From NCBI GenBank assembly GCA_016763155.1, contig JAESUH010000030.1, positions 1-40,602 of the forward strand: 40,602 nt of DNA, in the 5' to 3' direction. The notes below the pieces were generated by a model. The model saw only the letters and a list, made by a program, of their open reading frames with translations, had not been told where the DNA came from and did no database searches. The DNA comes from Rhizobiaceae bacterium (GTDB taxonomy: Bacteria; Pseudomonadota; Alphaproteobacteria; Rhizobiales; Rhizobiaceae). Both the position numbers and the translations under genes were made by a program. Positions 17,888 through 26,890 of this stretch are shown here, piece by piece (positions within the stretch are counted from its first letter, which is position 1; each line of letters begins with the position of its first letter).

Positions 17888-19261
17888 TTAACTCCGGTAG
17901 CAAACCGCCTTCACGGCATCGATGACTTCTTCCACATTCGGCAAAGCAAGCTTTTCAAGATTAGCCGCATAAGGCATTGGAACATCTTTACCGGTAATGG
18001 TGTGCACTGGCGCATCAAGATAATCAAAAGCCAGCCGCATCACGGTGTTGGAGATAAAATCACCAACGGATGATTGCGGGTAGCCTTCTTCGACGGTTAC
18101 CAGTCTGCCGGTTTTCTTCACAGACGTAATAATCGCGTCGATATCCATCGGTCTGATTGTGCGCACATCAATAATTTCGCAATCAATGCCTTGCTCAGCC
18201 AAAGCCTCAGCCGCTTCAATTGCGTAAGTCATGCCGATTGAGAAGGATACAATGGTTGCATCCTTACCAGAGCGGTGAATGCGCGCTATGCCGATTGGGA
18301 TGGTATGATCTTCCAGATCAGGCACATCAAAGCTTTGACCATAGAGCATTTCATTTTCCAGAAAGATGATCGGATTTGGATCGCGAATGGCTGATTTAAG
18401 AAGGCCCTTAGCGTCAGATGCATTATATGGCATTACCACTTTCAAGCCCGGAACATGGCTGTACCATGCAGCAAAACACTGAGAATGCTGCGCACCCACA
18501 CGAGCTGCCGCCCCATTTGCCCCGCGAAACACAATTGGCGCGCCCATTTGTCCACCGGACATATAGAGCGTTTTTGCAGCAGAGTTGATGAGGTGATCAA
18601 TTGCCTGCATGGCAAAGTTGAAAGTCATGAATTCAACGATAGGCTTGAGGCCGGTCATTGCAGCACCAACACCAATACCGGCAAATCCATGCTCGGTAAT
18701 AGGTGTATCAATCACCCGGCGTGCACCAAATTCCTGCAACATGCCCTGAGTGATTTTATATGCGCCCTGATATTCAGCGACTTCTTCACCCATGATGAAG
18801 ACATTATCATCCGCACGCATTTCTTCAGCCATTGCATCGCGCAAGGCTTCACGCACGGTTGTTTCGATCATCGCAGTGCCTTCCGGAATATCCGGATCAG
18901 ATACAATCACGGCTTCAGGTGCACTGGTTGTTTCAGTAACAATCTCTGCAACAGGTGCTTCACTTGAAGGAGCCGGCGCAGGTGCCGCTGGTGTAGTCCC
19001 GATATCATCGACGGTTTCACCTTCTTCCAGCAATACAGCGATCACGGTATTTACCTTGACCCCCTCCATGCCTTCCGCAATGAGAATTTTGCCGATGACG
19101 CCTTCGTCTACGGCTTCCACTTCCATGGTGGCTTTGTCGGTTTCGATTTCGCAAATCACATCACCGGAAGTAACGCTGTCGCCTTCTTTCACAATCCACT
19201 TTGCAAGGTTGCCCTCTTCCATGGTTGGGGAAAGCGCTGGCATGAGTATTTCAATTGGCAT
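17888..19261 (-). CDS. pdhB: Pyruvate dehydrogenase E1 component, beta subunit, with N-terminal lipoyl domain
   Basis: Thiamine-diphosphate-dependent decarboxylation of pyruvate together with PdhA. The 457-aa product begins with a complete lipoyl domain (K43 in [12 protein letters not shown], nearly the same as in PdhC), an Ala/Pro/Glu/Thr-rich linker (about 85-130) and then a transketolase-like E1-beta: [14 protein letters not shown] with the catalytic glutamates, [29 protein letters not shown] and the C-terminal transketolase domain. The lipoyl fusion is a known alphaproteobacterial trait. It starts 14 nt after pdhA. Confidence 0.97.
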   Translation of the reverse strand: MPIEILMPALSPTMEEGNLAKWIVKEGDSVTSGDVICEIETDKATMEVEAVDEGVIGKILIAEGMEGVKVNTVIAVLLEEGETVDDIGTTPAAPAPAPSSEAPVAEIVTETTSAPEAVIVSDPDIPEGTAMIETTVREALRDAMAEEMRADDNVFIMGEEVAEYQGAYKITQGMLQEFGARRVIDTPITEHGFAGIGVGAAMTGLKPIVEFMTFNFAMQAIDHLINSAAKTLYMSGGQMGAPIVFRGANGAAARVGAQHSQCFAAWYSHVPGLKVVMPYNASDAKGLLKSAIRDPNPIIFLENEMLYGQSFDVPDLEDHTIPIGIARIHRSGKDATIVSFSIGMTYAIEAAEALAEQGIDCEIIDVRTIRPMDIDAIITSVKKTGRLVTVEEGYPQSSVGDFISNTVMRLAFDYLDAPVHTITGKDVPMPYAANLEKLALPNVEEVIDAVKAVCYRS

Positions 19262-19275
19262 GTCGTTAATCCCCC

Positions 19276-20307
19276 CTAGGCGTCCAACAGAATATCGGTA
19301 TAAAGCTCACTTGCATCTGGCACTGGACCAGCTTGAGCATATTCAGCAGCATTGCCGATAATTGTACGAATTTTCTTATCCATTGCTTTCAACTCATCTT
19401 CACTTGCTAGTTTTTCAGCAATGATGCGCTGCTTTACCTGTTCAATTGGATCCTGTTCGGCTCGCATTTTCTGAACTTCGTCTTTGGAACGGTATTTTGC
19501 TGGATCTGACATGGAATGTCCGCGGTAGCGGTAAGTTTCCATTTCGAGAATATAAGGACCATTGCCTGCGCGGCACCATTTAACAGCCTGATCGCCTGCA
19601 GCTTTCACCGCACGCACATCCATGCCATCTACCTTAATGCCCGGAATGGCAAAAGATGCGCCACGTTGGGAAAAGTCTGTGAAGGCAGAAGCTCTGGCAA
19701 CTGCGGTTCCCATGGCGTAACGGTTATTTTCAATAATATAGATTACCGGCAATTTCCAAAGCTTGGCCATATTGAAACATTCATAGACTTGCCCCTGATT
19801 AGAAGCACCATCGCCGAAATAAGTCAGGCTGACGCGGTCGTTATCGCGATAATTATTGGCAAATGCCAGTCCGGTTCCAAGCGAGGCCTGTCCCCCAACA
19901 ATGCCGTGACCACCAAAGAAGTTCTTTTCCTTGGAAAACATGTGCATGGAGCCGCCCTTACCGTGGGAATATCCATTGCTGCGTCCGGTAAGTTCGGCCA
20001 TTACGCCGCCCGGTTCCATGCCGCAAGCAAGCATATGGCCATGATCGCGATATCCGGTGATGACCTGATCGCCCTCGCCGATTGACATTTGCATGCCAGT
20101 AACGACCGCTTCCTGACCGATATAGAGATGGCAAAAGCCACCAATAAAGCCCATGCCATAAAGCTGGCCGGCTTTTTCTTCAAAGCGACGGATAAGAAGC
20201 ATATCGCAATATGCTTTTAATTCTTCCTCTTTGGATAGCTTTGAAGGTTTTGGCGTTTTTTGTGCCGCCCGTGTTTTTGAAGACACTTGTTTTGGCCGTG
20301 CTGCCAT
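19276..20307 (-). CDS. pdhA: Pyruvate dehydrogenase E1 component, alpha subunit
   Basis: First gene of the pyruvate dehydrogenase operon. 343 aa: a basic Lys/Ala/Ser-rich N-terminal tail (1-25), then [35 protein letters not shown], the thiamine-diphosphate motif GDGASNQG (165-172) ending with NN (194-195), and the E1 loop [14 protein letters not shown] near 270-285. The ATG at 20307 has a GGGAGAGA ribosome binding site. The 186 bp upstream, to ftsB, contain palindromes and probably the operon promoter. Confidence 0.97.
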   Translation of the reverse strand: MAARPKQVSSKTRAAQKTPKPSKLSKEEELKAYCDMLLIRRFEEKAGQLYGMGFIGGFCHLYIGQEAVVTGMQMSIGEGDQVITGYRDHGHMLACGMEPGGVMAELTGRSNGYSHGKGGSMHMFSKEKNFFGGHGIVGGQASLGTGLAFANNYRDNDRVSLTYFGDGASNQGQVYECFNMAKLWKLPVIYIIENNRYAMGTAVARASAFTDFSQRGASFAIPGIKVDGMDVRAVKAAGDQAVKWCRAGNGPYILEMETYRYRGHSMSDPAKYRSKDEVQKMRAEQDPIEQVKQRIIAEKLASEDELKAMDKKIRTIIGNAAEYAQAGPVPDASELYTDILLDA

Positions 20308-20493
20308 TTGATCTCTCTCCCTGATCCCGTTTTCCAGATGATAATGGATAGGCTAGTGAATGCAATACACGCATTTGCACAGCAACCCTGCGAAAACGCG
20401 CTTAAGCGTTAGTTTTTGTTAGAAATTAACGTAAATCAAGTTTATTTCACTCGATTGCGGTGGAAATAGTTGAGCAGGTCAACAGATTTCACG
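20308..20493 (-). promoter_or_regulatory. pdhA upstream region with a spaced palindrome
   Basis: This 186-bp gap between ftsB and pdhA should contain the pdh operon promoter. Visible elements are TGCAA-N9-TTGCA (20361-20379), a dyad of the size expected for a dimeric repressor; a perfect CGCTTAAGCG (20399-20408); and a GTTAG direct repeat 10 bp apart just beyond it. I could not settle a -35/-10 pair. No gene is seen in this stretch. Confidence 0.35.
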
Positions 20494-20811
20494 TCATTTT
20501 TGCTGGCGATAGATGATAATTTCTGAATCATTAGTCAGATTCAAATGGTATCGCGCCTGTTCATCGAGCATGTCTCGTTCGAGTGTTCCAATTCGCATCA
20601 GCGACACCCGGGCAACGAGAATTTCGCGCTGTTCCTTCGCGCGAGCCAGTTCCTTTTTCAGGTCCAGAGCCTTCTGGTCTAATTCAACCTTGGCCTGAAG
20701 GCTGAATCGCCCCTGATTGGAATGATAAATAAAATAGGAAGTGAGCGCGATACAGATTGCCGGAATAACCAGCAACCCCAATGAGGAGTTTCGCTTTTGG
20801 CGTGTTGACAC
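20494..20811 (-). CDS. ftsB: Septum formation initiator FtsB/DivIC family
   Basis: Bitopic divisome protein that complexes with FtsL and FtsQ. With a GTG start at 20811 it is 105 aa: short basic cytoplasmic N-terminus (STRQKR), one membrane segment about 10-30, a periplasmic coiled coil about 38-72 rich in Lys/Glu/Leu, and the family tail LDEQARYHLNLTNDSEII. I chose GTG because AAGG lies 9 nt upstream and the product then has the usual FtsB length. The frame continues 33 codons upstream to an ATG at 20910, but that part is unlike FtsB. It usually precedes pdhA in alphaproteobacteria, as here. Confidence 0.88.
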   Translation of the reverse strand: MSTRQKRNSSLGLLVIPAICIALTSYFIYHSNQGRFSLQAKVELDQKALDLKKELARAKEQREILVARVSLMRIGTLERDMLDEQARYHLNLTNDSEIIIYRQQK

Positions 20812-20960
20812 GGTTGGGACCCTTACTAAATACACATAGTCCAAAATATATTTAACGCAATGTGACCTGAACCGCTTAATGTTTGGTTTAAATTGAAAAT
20901 TTTTTTGCAACCCAGCGACAGTCGGTCACCCTGCAGCTCAGTTAGATATCAGGTCAGGCC

Positions 20961-23900
20961 TTAATATAATTCGACGTCCAAAACTCCCGGAATAGCTTTT
21001 ACTGCACTGGCGACACGGCTCGATAACTGGTATTTTTCCCTGAGCTGAACCTCGACTTCGCGTTCCCCATTTTCCTGAATTACCACGAACGAGACTCTGC
21101 CATCCCCGCGCGGTTTGATTAGAGATACCAAATTATCAAAGGGTTGCTGGTCACGCAGGAATATCCGCAAGTTCCGTTTTTCCTTGTTCGCAGCCTTTTC
21201 GAGGGATTCAACGCTTTGTATGCGAACGCTAACGCCCTCCGGACGAATATCGGCACCTGCCAGGAATATGATTGAGTTCCCGGGTTCCAGCAGATCAGAA
21301 AACCGGTCGAGTGCTTCTTCAAACACCACGGCTTCATATTGGCCGGAAGGGTCAGAAATCATAAATATGCCCATGCGCTTACCGGTCCGGGTTTTGCGTA
21401 ATTGCTTTGCGGTGATTGTACCGGCAAGGCGCCCGGCAGCAGCACCATTGCGCACGGAAAGTTCAAAATCGGCATAGAGCTGAACGCGCATACGTTCCAG
21501 GATATCTTTGTATTCATCCAAAGGATGAGCACTGAGATAATACCCGATAGAAGCAAACTCTCTTTGTAGTTTTTCTGTTAAATTCCATACCTCTACAAGA
21601 GGAAGTTCAACCTTTTCTTCAACTCCCATTGCAGTACCGAACATATCGTTTTGCCCGACTTCGCGTTCCATAGAGATGCGGGAGGTATGGCCAATGAGGC
21701 GCTCCAAACCAGAAAGCAATTGCTCGCGAGGAAACCCAAAACAATCAAGCGCGCCGGCACATATCAGGTTTTCAAGCGTTCTCTTATTGGCAGACTTGAT
21801 ATCAATTCGGCTGAAAAATTCTGTGATGTTGCGATACGGACCATTTTCTTTTCGGTCGCGAACAATTTGTTCAACCGCCCCCTCGCCTACACCTTTAATG
21901 GCTGCCAGCGCGTAATATATTTTCCCATCTTTAACAGAAAAACCGACCTCTGAAGTTTGAACAGAAGGTGGCACCACTTCAATTTTCAGGCTTGCCGCTT
22001 CCTGATGGAAAATATTGAGCTTATCCGTATTGCCCATATCCAATTGCATGGAGGCAGCCAAAAACTCTACCGGATGCCATGCTTTGAGATAGGCCGTTTG
22101 ATAGGATATGAGTGCGTAAGCCGCCGCATGGGCCTTGTTAAAACCGTAGCCGGCAAACTTTGCCAGCACATCAAAAATCGTGTTGGCATGGGCTTTCTGC
22201 AACCCGCCTTCAACAGCACCATCCACAAACCGGATGCGCTGGGCATCCATTTCCTCTTTAATTTTCTTGCCCATGGCCTTACGCAGAAAATCCGCTTCGC
22301 CGAGGGAATAGCCAGCAAGGGTACGCGCAATCTGCAAAACCTGTTCCTGATAAATGATTACCCCATAGGTTTCTTTCAGGATGGATTCGATCTTATCGTG
22401 GTAATAATCAGGCGCTTCTTCGCCATGTTTACGCGCATTATAGGTGGGGATATTATCCATTGGACCCGGCCGATATAGCGCCACAAGGGCAATAATATCT
22501 TCAAACCTATCCGGCTTCATGCCAAGCAGCGCCTTGCGCATGCCCTGACTCTCAAGCTGAAAAACGCCAACCGTATCGCCTCTGGTGAGCATATCGTATG
22601 TTTTTTTATCGTCAATTTCGAGAGCTGACAGATCGATCTCAACTCCCTTTTGCCTGATAAATGCAAGAGCCTTATCCAAAACCGTCAGAGTTTTAAGCCC
22701 GAGAAAATCGAATTTCACCAGACCCGCAGGTTCAACCCATTTCATATTATATTGGGTAACCGGCATATCAGACCTTGGATCACGGTAAAGCGGCACAAGT
22801 TCGTCCAGCTTTCTGTCACCAATCACGATACCCGCCGCATGGGTGGATGCATGGCGGTAAAGGCCTTCAAGCTTCAGGGAAATATCGAATAACTCACTGA
22901 CAATTTCTTCTTCCTGCCTTGCTTCCTCAAGCTTGGGCTCTTCTTCAATGGCCTGCTTCAGCGTAACCGGATTAGCAGGGTTGGCAGGCACCAGCTTACA
23001 AATGCGGTCCACTTGGCCATATGGCATCTGCAATACGCGCCCAACATCCCGCAACACTGCCCTTGCCTGTAGCGAACCAAATGTAATGATCTGGGCTACC
23101 TGATCGCGGCCATATTTATCCTGCACATAGTGGATTACTTCCTCACGCCGCTCCTGACAAAAATCGATATCGAAATCGGGCATGGAAAGGCGTTCAGGAT
23201 TAAGAAATCGCTCAAACAGCAGCGTGAACCGCATGGGATCTATATCCGTGATCTTCAACGACCAGGCGACCAGTGAACCAGCACCGGACCCACGCCCCGG
23301 CCCTACTGGAATATCGCGAGATTTTGCCCAGTTGATAAAATCTGCAACGATCAGAAAATACCCCGGAAAACCCATTTGTTCGATAATGCCAAGTTCAAAC
23401 TCTAGCCGTTTATCATAGTCTTCGCGGCCAAACCCTTTGGCAATGCCAGGGTTTATCAATCTATCGTTTAACCCGCTAAGGGCCATGGATTTGAGGGCTT
23501 CAATTTCCTGCTTTTTCGCTTTTTCAGGGTCTTCAGTGTTACCGGCAAAGCTTGGCAGAATGGGAGAATGGGTTTTTTCCCGGTAGATACAGCGTTTGGC
23601 AATTTCAATTGTATTTTCAAGTGCTTCCGGCAGGTCGGAAAACAGCTCCGCCATTTCTGCCTGAGACTTAAAATAATGCTCGTCTGTATATCGTTTGCGA
23701 TCTTCCATTGCGATGACGGCGCCATCGGCAATACAGATCAACGCGTCATGGGCCGCAAAATCATCGCGCGTCGGAAATAATGGCTGATTTGTTGCAACGA
23801 TAGGAATATCCATTGTGTAGGCCAAATTGAGTAGGCCTTCTTCGATGGTGCGGTCTTTTTCACCGTGGCGTTGCAATTCCACATATAGGCGATCACCGAA

Positions 23901-24557
23901 GATGGATTTGAGCCTACCTAGACAGTTAGTGGCATCCTCTAAATGATTATCCTTCAAGGACCTGTTGATCGGCCCGTCATTCCCAGCGCTCAGACAAATC
24001 AGTCCAGAATTTTTATCCACCAAATCCTGATAGGTGATGTGGGGAAGATCGCCTGCATCACTGGTTAAATGAGCCTTGCTGACGATATGGGCCAGATTGC
24101 GGAAGCCCACTTGATTCATCGCAAGAAATACAAGACTTGGATATTCTGTCACAAACTCATTGTGGCGTGAACTTTTGGCTTCGCTGCCAGAAGTGTCACC
24201 ATTGTTTGGGTCAACGTTTACAAAGGCCTCAATAGCCATTTTACAGCCCATGATCGGCTGCAATCCTTTGGCAGAAGCTTTTTCCGAAAATTCCAGCGCA
24301 CCAAACAAATTGTTACGATCGGTTACCGCAAGTGCCGGCTGATTATCAGCAATGGCAAGATCAATAAGTTTGGCCATTGGTAAAGCACTTTCCAGCAGCG
24401 AAAACGCTGACTGAACGTGCAGATGGATAAATTGCAATGAAGTGTCGGAATTTGGAGTGTCAGAATTGGAGGCACCAGAATATGATGATCCACCGCCAGG
24501 CGCTTTGTTGCCAGCCAATTCCCGCTTGAGTTTTTCCGTAAAATTATTGTTGGACAA
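20961..24557 (-). CDS. dnaE: DNA polymerase III alpha subunit DnaE (DnaE1)
   Basis: Replicative polymerase catalytic subunit, 1198 aa, the size of DnaE1 rather than the roughly 1050-aa DnaE2/ImuC. It starts with a low-complexity Gly/Ser/Asn/Asp/Thr stretch (about 18-40), then the PHP domain (HLHVQSAFSLLESAL at 45), palm motifs GPGRGSGAGSLVAW (419-432) and the catalytic PDFDIDFCQERR (460-471), helix-hairpin-helix and an OB fold near 1000-1100. PHP metal ligands look partly lost (HLHVQ, TDRNN). The start is TTG at 24557 with a strong AGGAGA 7 nt upstream. A hairpin overlaps that ribosome binding site. No terminator separates it from the upstream LexA-box promoter. Confidence 0.96.
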   Translation of the reverse strand: MSNNNFTEKLKRELAGNKAPGGGSSYSGASNSDTPNSDTSLQFIHLHVQSAFSLLESALPMAKLIDLAIADNQPALAVTDRNNLFGALEFSEKASAKGLQPIMGCKMAIEAFVNVDPNNGDTSGSEAKSSRHNEFVTEYPSLVFLAMNQVGFRNLAHIVSKAHLTSDAGDLPHITYQDLVDKNSGLICLSAGNDGPINRSLKDNHLEDATNCLGRLKSIFGDRLYVELQRHGEKDRTIEEGLLNLAYTMDIPIVATNQPLFPTRDDFAAHDALICIADGAVIAMEDRKRYTDEHYFKSQAEMAELFSDLPEALENTIEIAKRCIYREKTHSPILPSFAGNTEDPEKAKKQEIEALKSMALSGLNDRLINPGIAKGFGREDYDKRLEFELGIIEQMGFPGYFLIVADFINWAKSRDIPVGPGRGSGAGSLVAWSLKITDIDPMRFTLLFERFLNPERLSMPDFDIDFCQERREEVIHYVQDKYGRDQVAQIITFGSLQARAVLRDVGRVLQMPYGQVDRICKLVPANPANPVTLKQAIEEEPKLEEARQEEEIVSELFDISLKLEGLYRHASTHAAGIVIGDRKLDELVPLYRDPRSDMPVTQYNMKWVEPAGLVKFDFLGLKTLTVLDKALAFIRQKGVEIDLSALEIDDKKTYDMLTRGDTVGVFQLESQGMRKALLGMKPDRFEDIIALVALYRPGPMDNIPTYNARKHGEEAPDYYHDKIESILKETYGVIIYQEQVLQIARTLAGYSLGEADFLRKAMGKKIKEEMDAQRIRFVDGAVEGGLQKAHANTIFDVLAKFAGYGFNKAHAAAYALISYQTAYLKAWHPVEFLAASMQLDMGNTDKLNIFHQEAASLKIEVVPPSVQTSEVGFSVKDGKIYYALAAIKGVGEGAVEQIVRDRKENGPYRNITEFFSRIDIKSANKRTLENLICAGALDCFGFPREQLLSGLERLIGHTSRISMEREVGQNDMFGTAMGVEEKVELPLVEVWNLTEKLQREFASIGYYLSAHPLDEYKDILERMRVQLYADFELSVRNGAAAGRLAGTITAKQLRKTRTGKRMGIFMISDPSGQYEAVVFEEALDRFSDLLEPGNSIIFLAGADIRPEGVSVRIQSVESLEKAANKEKRNLRIFLRDQQPFDNLVSLIKPRGDGRVSFVVIQENGEREVEVQLREKYQLSSRVASAVKAIPGVLDVELY

Positions 24558-24684
24558 AGCAATCTCTCCTGATTCCCTATTTTTCTGGGATCAGAAGGAG
24601 TGTCATGCTTTATGGATACAATTTCAAGAAAATAGCCGCAGCCATCCCCCAATCTTGAATATTAAGCACAGATCAAAATATCAA

Positions 24685-24798
24685 TTAGGTGATCGTGTGC
24701 AATCCGATGGTTTGCAAAATTTCTGCCCACATAAACAGAGTAGTCAAAAATAACCCAATTGTTCCCAGTGATGCGATGTCTCTAAAAGATATGAACAT
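24685..24798 (-). CDS. 37-aa single-membrane-segment peptide under a LexA-box promoter; SidA-like SOS division inhibitor candidate
   Basis: Translating the minus strand from the ATG at 24798 gives 37 codons and a TAA at 24685-24687. The peptide has a short amphipathic start (MFISFRD), a hydrophobic stretch about residues 8-29 rich in Leu, Ile, Phe and Thr with one Trp and one Glu (LFMWAEIL), and a short polar tail ending HTIT. An AGGGAG ribosome binding site (24811-24806) is 7 nt upstream. The promoter has -35 TTGACA and GTTC-N7-GTTC direct repeats. Caulobacter SidA is likewise a tiny (29-residue) LexA-controlled inner-membrane peptide that blocks division through FtsW/FtsN. Homology by sequence cannot be judged at this length; the assignment rests on architecture. 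Confidence 0.75.
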   Translation of the reverse strand: MFISFRDIASLGTIGLFLTTLFMWAEILQTIGLHTIT

Positions 24799-24841
24799 TG
24801 TCGTACTCCCTAGCAGCATGTTTTTGCTATATTCACGATAT

Positions 24842-24877
24842 GTTCTTTATATGTTCATGTTTGTTCTAATATGTCAA
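24842..24877 (-). promoter_or_regulatory. SOS promoter with LexA box (GTTC-N7-GTTC) for the 37-aa gene, possibly also dnaE
   Basis: Plus-strand GTTC occurs at 24842-24845, 24853-24856 and 24863-24866. The first pair is spaced by exactly 7 nt, the alphaproteobacterial LexA operator; the third copy follows after 6 nt. On the minus strand a perfect -35 TTGACA (24877-24872) stands 18 nt from CATATA (24853-24848), so the repeats cover the spacer and -10. LexA bound here would block polymerase. Transcription would start near 24840, giving a leader of about 40 nt with a small TAGCA/TGCTA hairpin (24811-24829). Confidence 0.8.
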
Positions 24878-24909
24878 CAAACCCCAGACAATTTTCTTAA
24901 ATTGCCAGT

Positions 24910-25602
24910 TTATTTGGTAATATCTATGATTTTGCCAGCCTCGATGGTGATACAGCGATCCATCTGAGCAGCAAGCGCATGATTATGCGTGGCAATTAAC
25001 GCCGCTAAGCCCGTGTTTCTAACAAGACTTTCCAATGTGGCGAATACGTGATGTGCTGTATCCGGGTCCAGATTACCGGTCGGTTCATCAGCCAAAAGGA
25101 GATCCGGCGAATTGGATACGGCCCTCGCAATGGCAACGCGCTGTTGCTCTCCGCCAGATAGTTCTGACGGTCTATGGTCTGCCCTATCCCCGATCTTCAT
25201 ATAGTCCAGCAACTCATGGGCTCTCTTTTTCGCCTTGGCGCGGTCCAACCCGTTTATCATTTGCGGTATCATCAAGTTTTCCTCGGCGGAAAACTCAGGA
25301 AGCAAATGATGGAACTGGTAGACAAAACCGATAGTGCCGCGGCGCATTTTTGTGCGCTCGTCATCGTTTAAGGATTTCGTGGCTTTGCCGCCGATGAAAA
25401 TCTCGCCATCATCCGGGCGCTCAAGTAAACCTGCCGAATGCAGCAATGTTGATTTACCTGCGCCTGAAGGCGCAATCATTGCTACCATCTCGCCCGGCAT
25501 GATTTGCAAATCAGCACCATTAAGAATGTGCAAAGCCTGTGGCCCCTCGCCATAGGTTCTCACCACGTTCTGCATGATTAGTGTGGGTTGGTTCTTATTC
25601 AT
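24910..25602 (-). CDS. lolD: Lipoprotein-releasing system ATP-binding protein LolD
   Basis: ABC ATPase of the LolCDE/LolDF complex that extracts outer-membrane lipoproteins from the inner membrane. 230 aa from ATG 25602: Walker [10 protein letters not shown] (first residue usually Gly), Q-loop [16 protein letters not shown] typical of LolD, signature LSGGEQQR, Walker [13 protein letters not shown] and the switch His in ATHNH. The ATG overlaps the lolC/E stop by 8 nt. The frame is open 20 codons further upstream, but those codons belong to the overlap with lolC and lack similarity. No clear terminator follows; a weak AT-rich hairpin lies at 24889-24904. Confidence 0.95.
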   Translation of the reverse strand: MNKNQPTLIMQNVVRTYGEGPQALHILNGADLQIMPGEMVAMIAPSGAGKSTLLHSAGLLERPDDGEIFIGGKATKSLNDDERTKMRRGTIGFVYQFHHLLPEFSAEENLMIPQMINGLDRAKAKKRAHELLDYMKIGDRADHRPSELSGGEQQRVAIARAVSNSPDLLLADEPTGNLDPDTAHHVFATLESLVRNTGLAALIATHNHALAAQMDRCITIEAGKIIDITK

Positions 25603-26890
25603 ATCGAAGCGCTTCAACCGGTTCCAGCTTTGCTGCGCGCCATGCAGGAAAGAGCGTGGCAATCAGCGATAATATCAATGCCATTGAGACGATAGTTATC
25701 GTTTCTGAGACATCCATCTCTGCTGGCAATTGGCTTAGGAAATAGAGTTCGGGATTAAAGATGGTTGTGCCTGAAAGCCAGGAGAAAAATTGTCGGATAC
25801 GCTCAACATTTTCGCATACAACCACCCCGAGCAAAAAGCCTGCCAGCGTGCCGAAGATGCCAATGGCAGCGCCCGTCATGAAGAATATCCGCATCACAGA
25901 ACCGCTCGTTGCCCCCATTGTGCGCAAGATGGCGATATCCTTGCCCTTGTCTTTTACCAACATGGTAAGCCCCGAGATAATGTTCAGGGCGGCGACCAGC
26001 ACAATCAAAGTAAGGATGAAGAACATGACGTTGCGTTCCACCTCCAATGCCTGAAAGAACGTGGAATTTCGCTGTTTCCAGTCGACCAGAAACACCTGTC
26101 GTCGCGTTGCTGCCTCAATCGGTTTACGCAATTCACCAATTTTATCGGGCTTATCGACATAAATCTCAATCACGCTCACATGGTTTTCAGAATTGAAATA
26201 GAGCTGAGCTTCGCCCAACGGCATAAAAATGAATGAAGAATCATATTCCGACATGCCAATTTCGAATATGGCCGTGATTGGATAAGCCTTTACCCTGGGC
26301 GTCGTACCAAAAGGCGTAACATCGCCTTCCGGTGCAATCAGCGTAATTTTATCATTGAGCAGTAATCCAAGTTTATTGGCAAGGCGAATGCCTACAGCCA
26401 CGCCTTCGCCGCTGTCAAACCCGTCCAGAGATCCGCTTTTGATATTATCGGAGATAGATTTTATCTTGCGTAAATCAGCCTCTGAAACGCCTCGTACTAA
26501 CGCGCCACTACCGCCGATTCCACTGGAAACCAAGGCCTGTCCCTCAATCAGAGAGACTGAATAACGCACACCTTCAATATTGTTGATGCGGTCTGAAATC
26601 GCCTTGTAGTCAACCAAATCACCATCAATTGGTTGCACAATCATATGGCCGTTAATCCCCAGAATCCGATCCAGCAATTCTGCACGAAACCCATTCATTA
26701 CCGCCATAACAATGATCAGGGTTGCAACCCCAAGCATGATGCCGATGAAAGAGAAGCCAGCAATGATCGAAATAAACGTCTCCTTACGTCGAGCGCGCAA
26801 ATAGCGCCCGGCGATCATCCGCTCAAATGCGGAAAAAGGTGTGGTCGAGTCAGTGGCCGTGGCAGAAACTGGAATGGATGTATTAGGCAT
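25595..26890 (-). CDS. Lipoprotein-releasing system transmembrane protein LolC/LolE
   Basis: FtsX-family permease partner of LolD. The 431-aa product from ATG 26890 has an N-terminal membrane segment after [15 protein letters not shown], the family hallmark [23 protein letters not shown], a large periplasmic domain, and three C-terminal membrane segments (about 285-310, 330-355, 390-415). A single copy here, as usual in alphaproteobacteria, points to a LolF-like homodimer with LolD. The ATG overlaps the proS stop by 8 nt. A longer frame to 26956 exists but lies inside proS and is unsupported. Confidence 0.93.
   Translation of the reverse strand: MPNTSIPVSATATDSTTPFSAFERMIAGRYLRARRKETFISIIAGFSFIGIMLGVATLIIVMAVMNGFRAELLDRILGINGHMIVQPIDGDLVDYKAISDRINNIEGVRYSVSLIEGQALVSSGIGGSGALVRGVSEADLRKIKSISDNIKSGSLDGFDSGEGVAVGIRLANKLGLLLNDKITLIAPEGDVTPFGTTPRVKAYPITAIFEIGMSEYDSSFIFMPLGEAQLYFNSENHVSVIEIYVDKPDKIGELRKPIEAATRRQVFLVDWKQRNSTFFQALEVERNVMFFILTLIVLVAALNIISGLTMLVKDKGKDIAILRTMGATSGSVMRIFFMTGAAIGIFGTLAGFLLGVVVCENVERIRQFFSWLSGTTIFNPELYFLSQLPAEMDVSETITIVSMALILSLIATLFPAWRAAKLEPVEALRYE

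Noticed and set aside
18455-20085. Several plus-strand frames of 170-189 codons opposite pdhB and pdhA
   Set aside because: Antisense shadows of the pdh genes with no protein-like features.
20868-20892. TTAA-N-TTAA pattern upstream of ftsB as a CtrA site
   Set aside because: The spacing is 8 rather than 7 nt and the context is simply AT-rich.
20812-20910. 33-codon upstream extension of ftsB
   Set aside because: The GTG at 20811 has a well-placed AAGG and gives the usual FtsB length; the extension does not look like FtsB.
25603-25662. 20-codon upstream extension of lolD
   Set aside because: It lies inside the lolC/E coding region and lacks LolD similarity.
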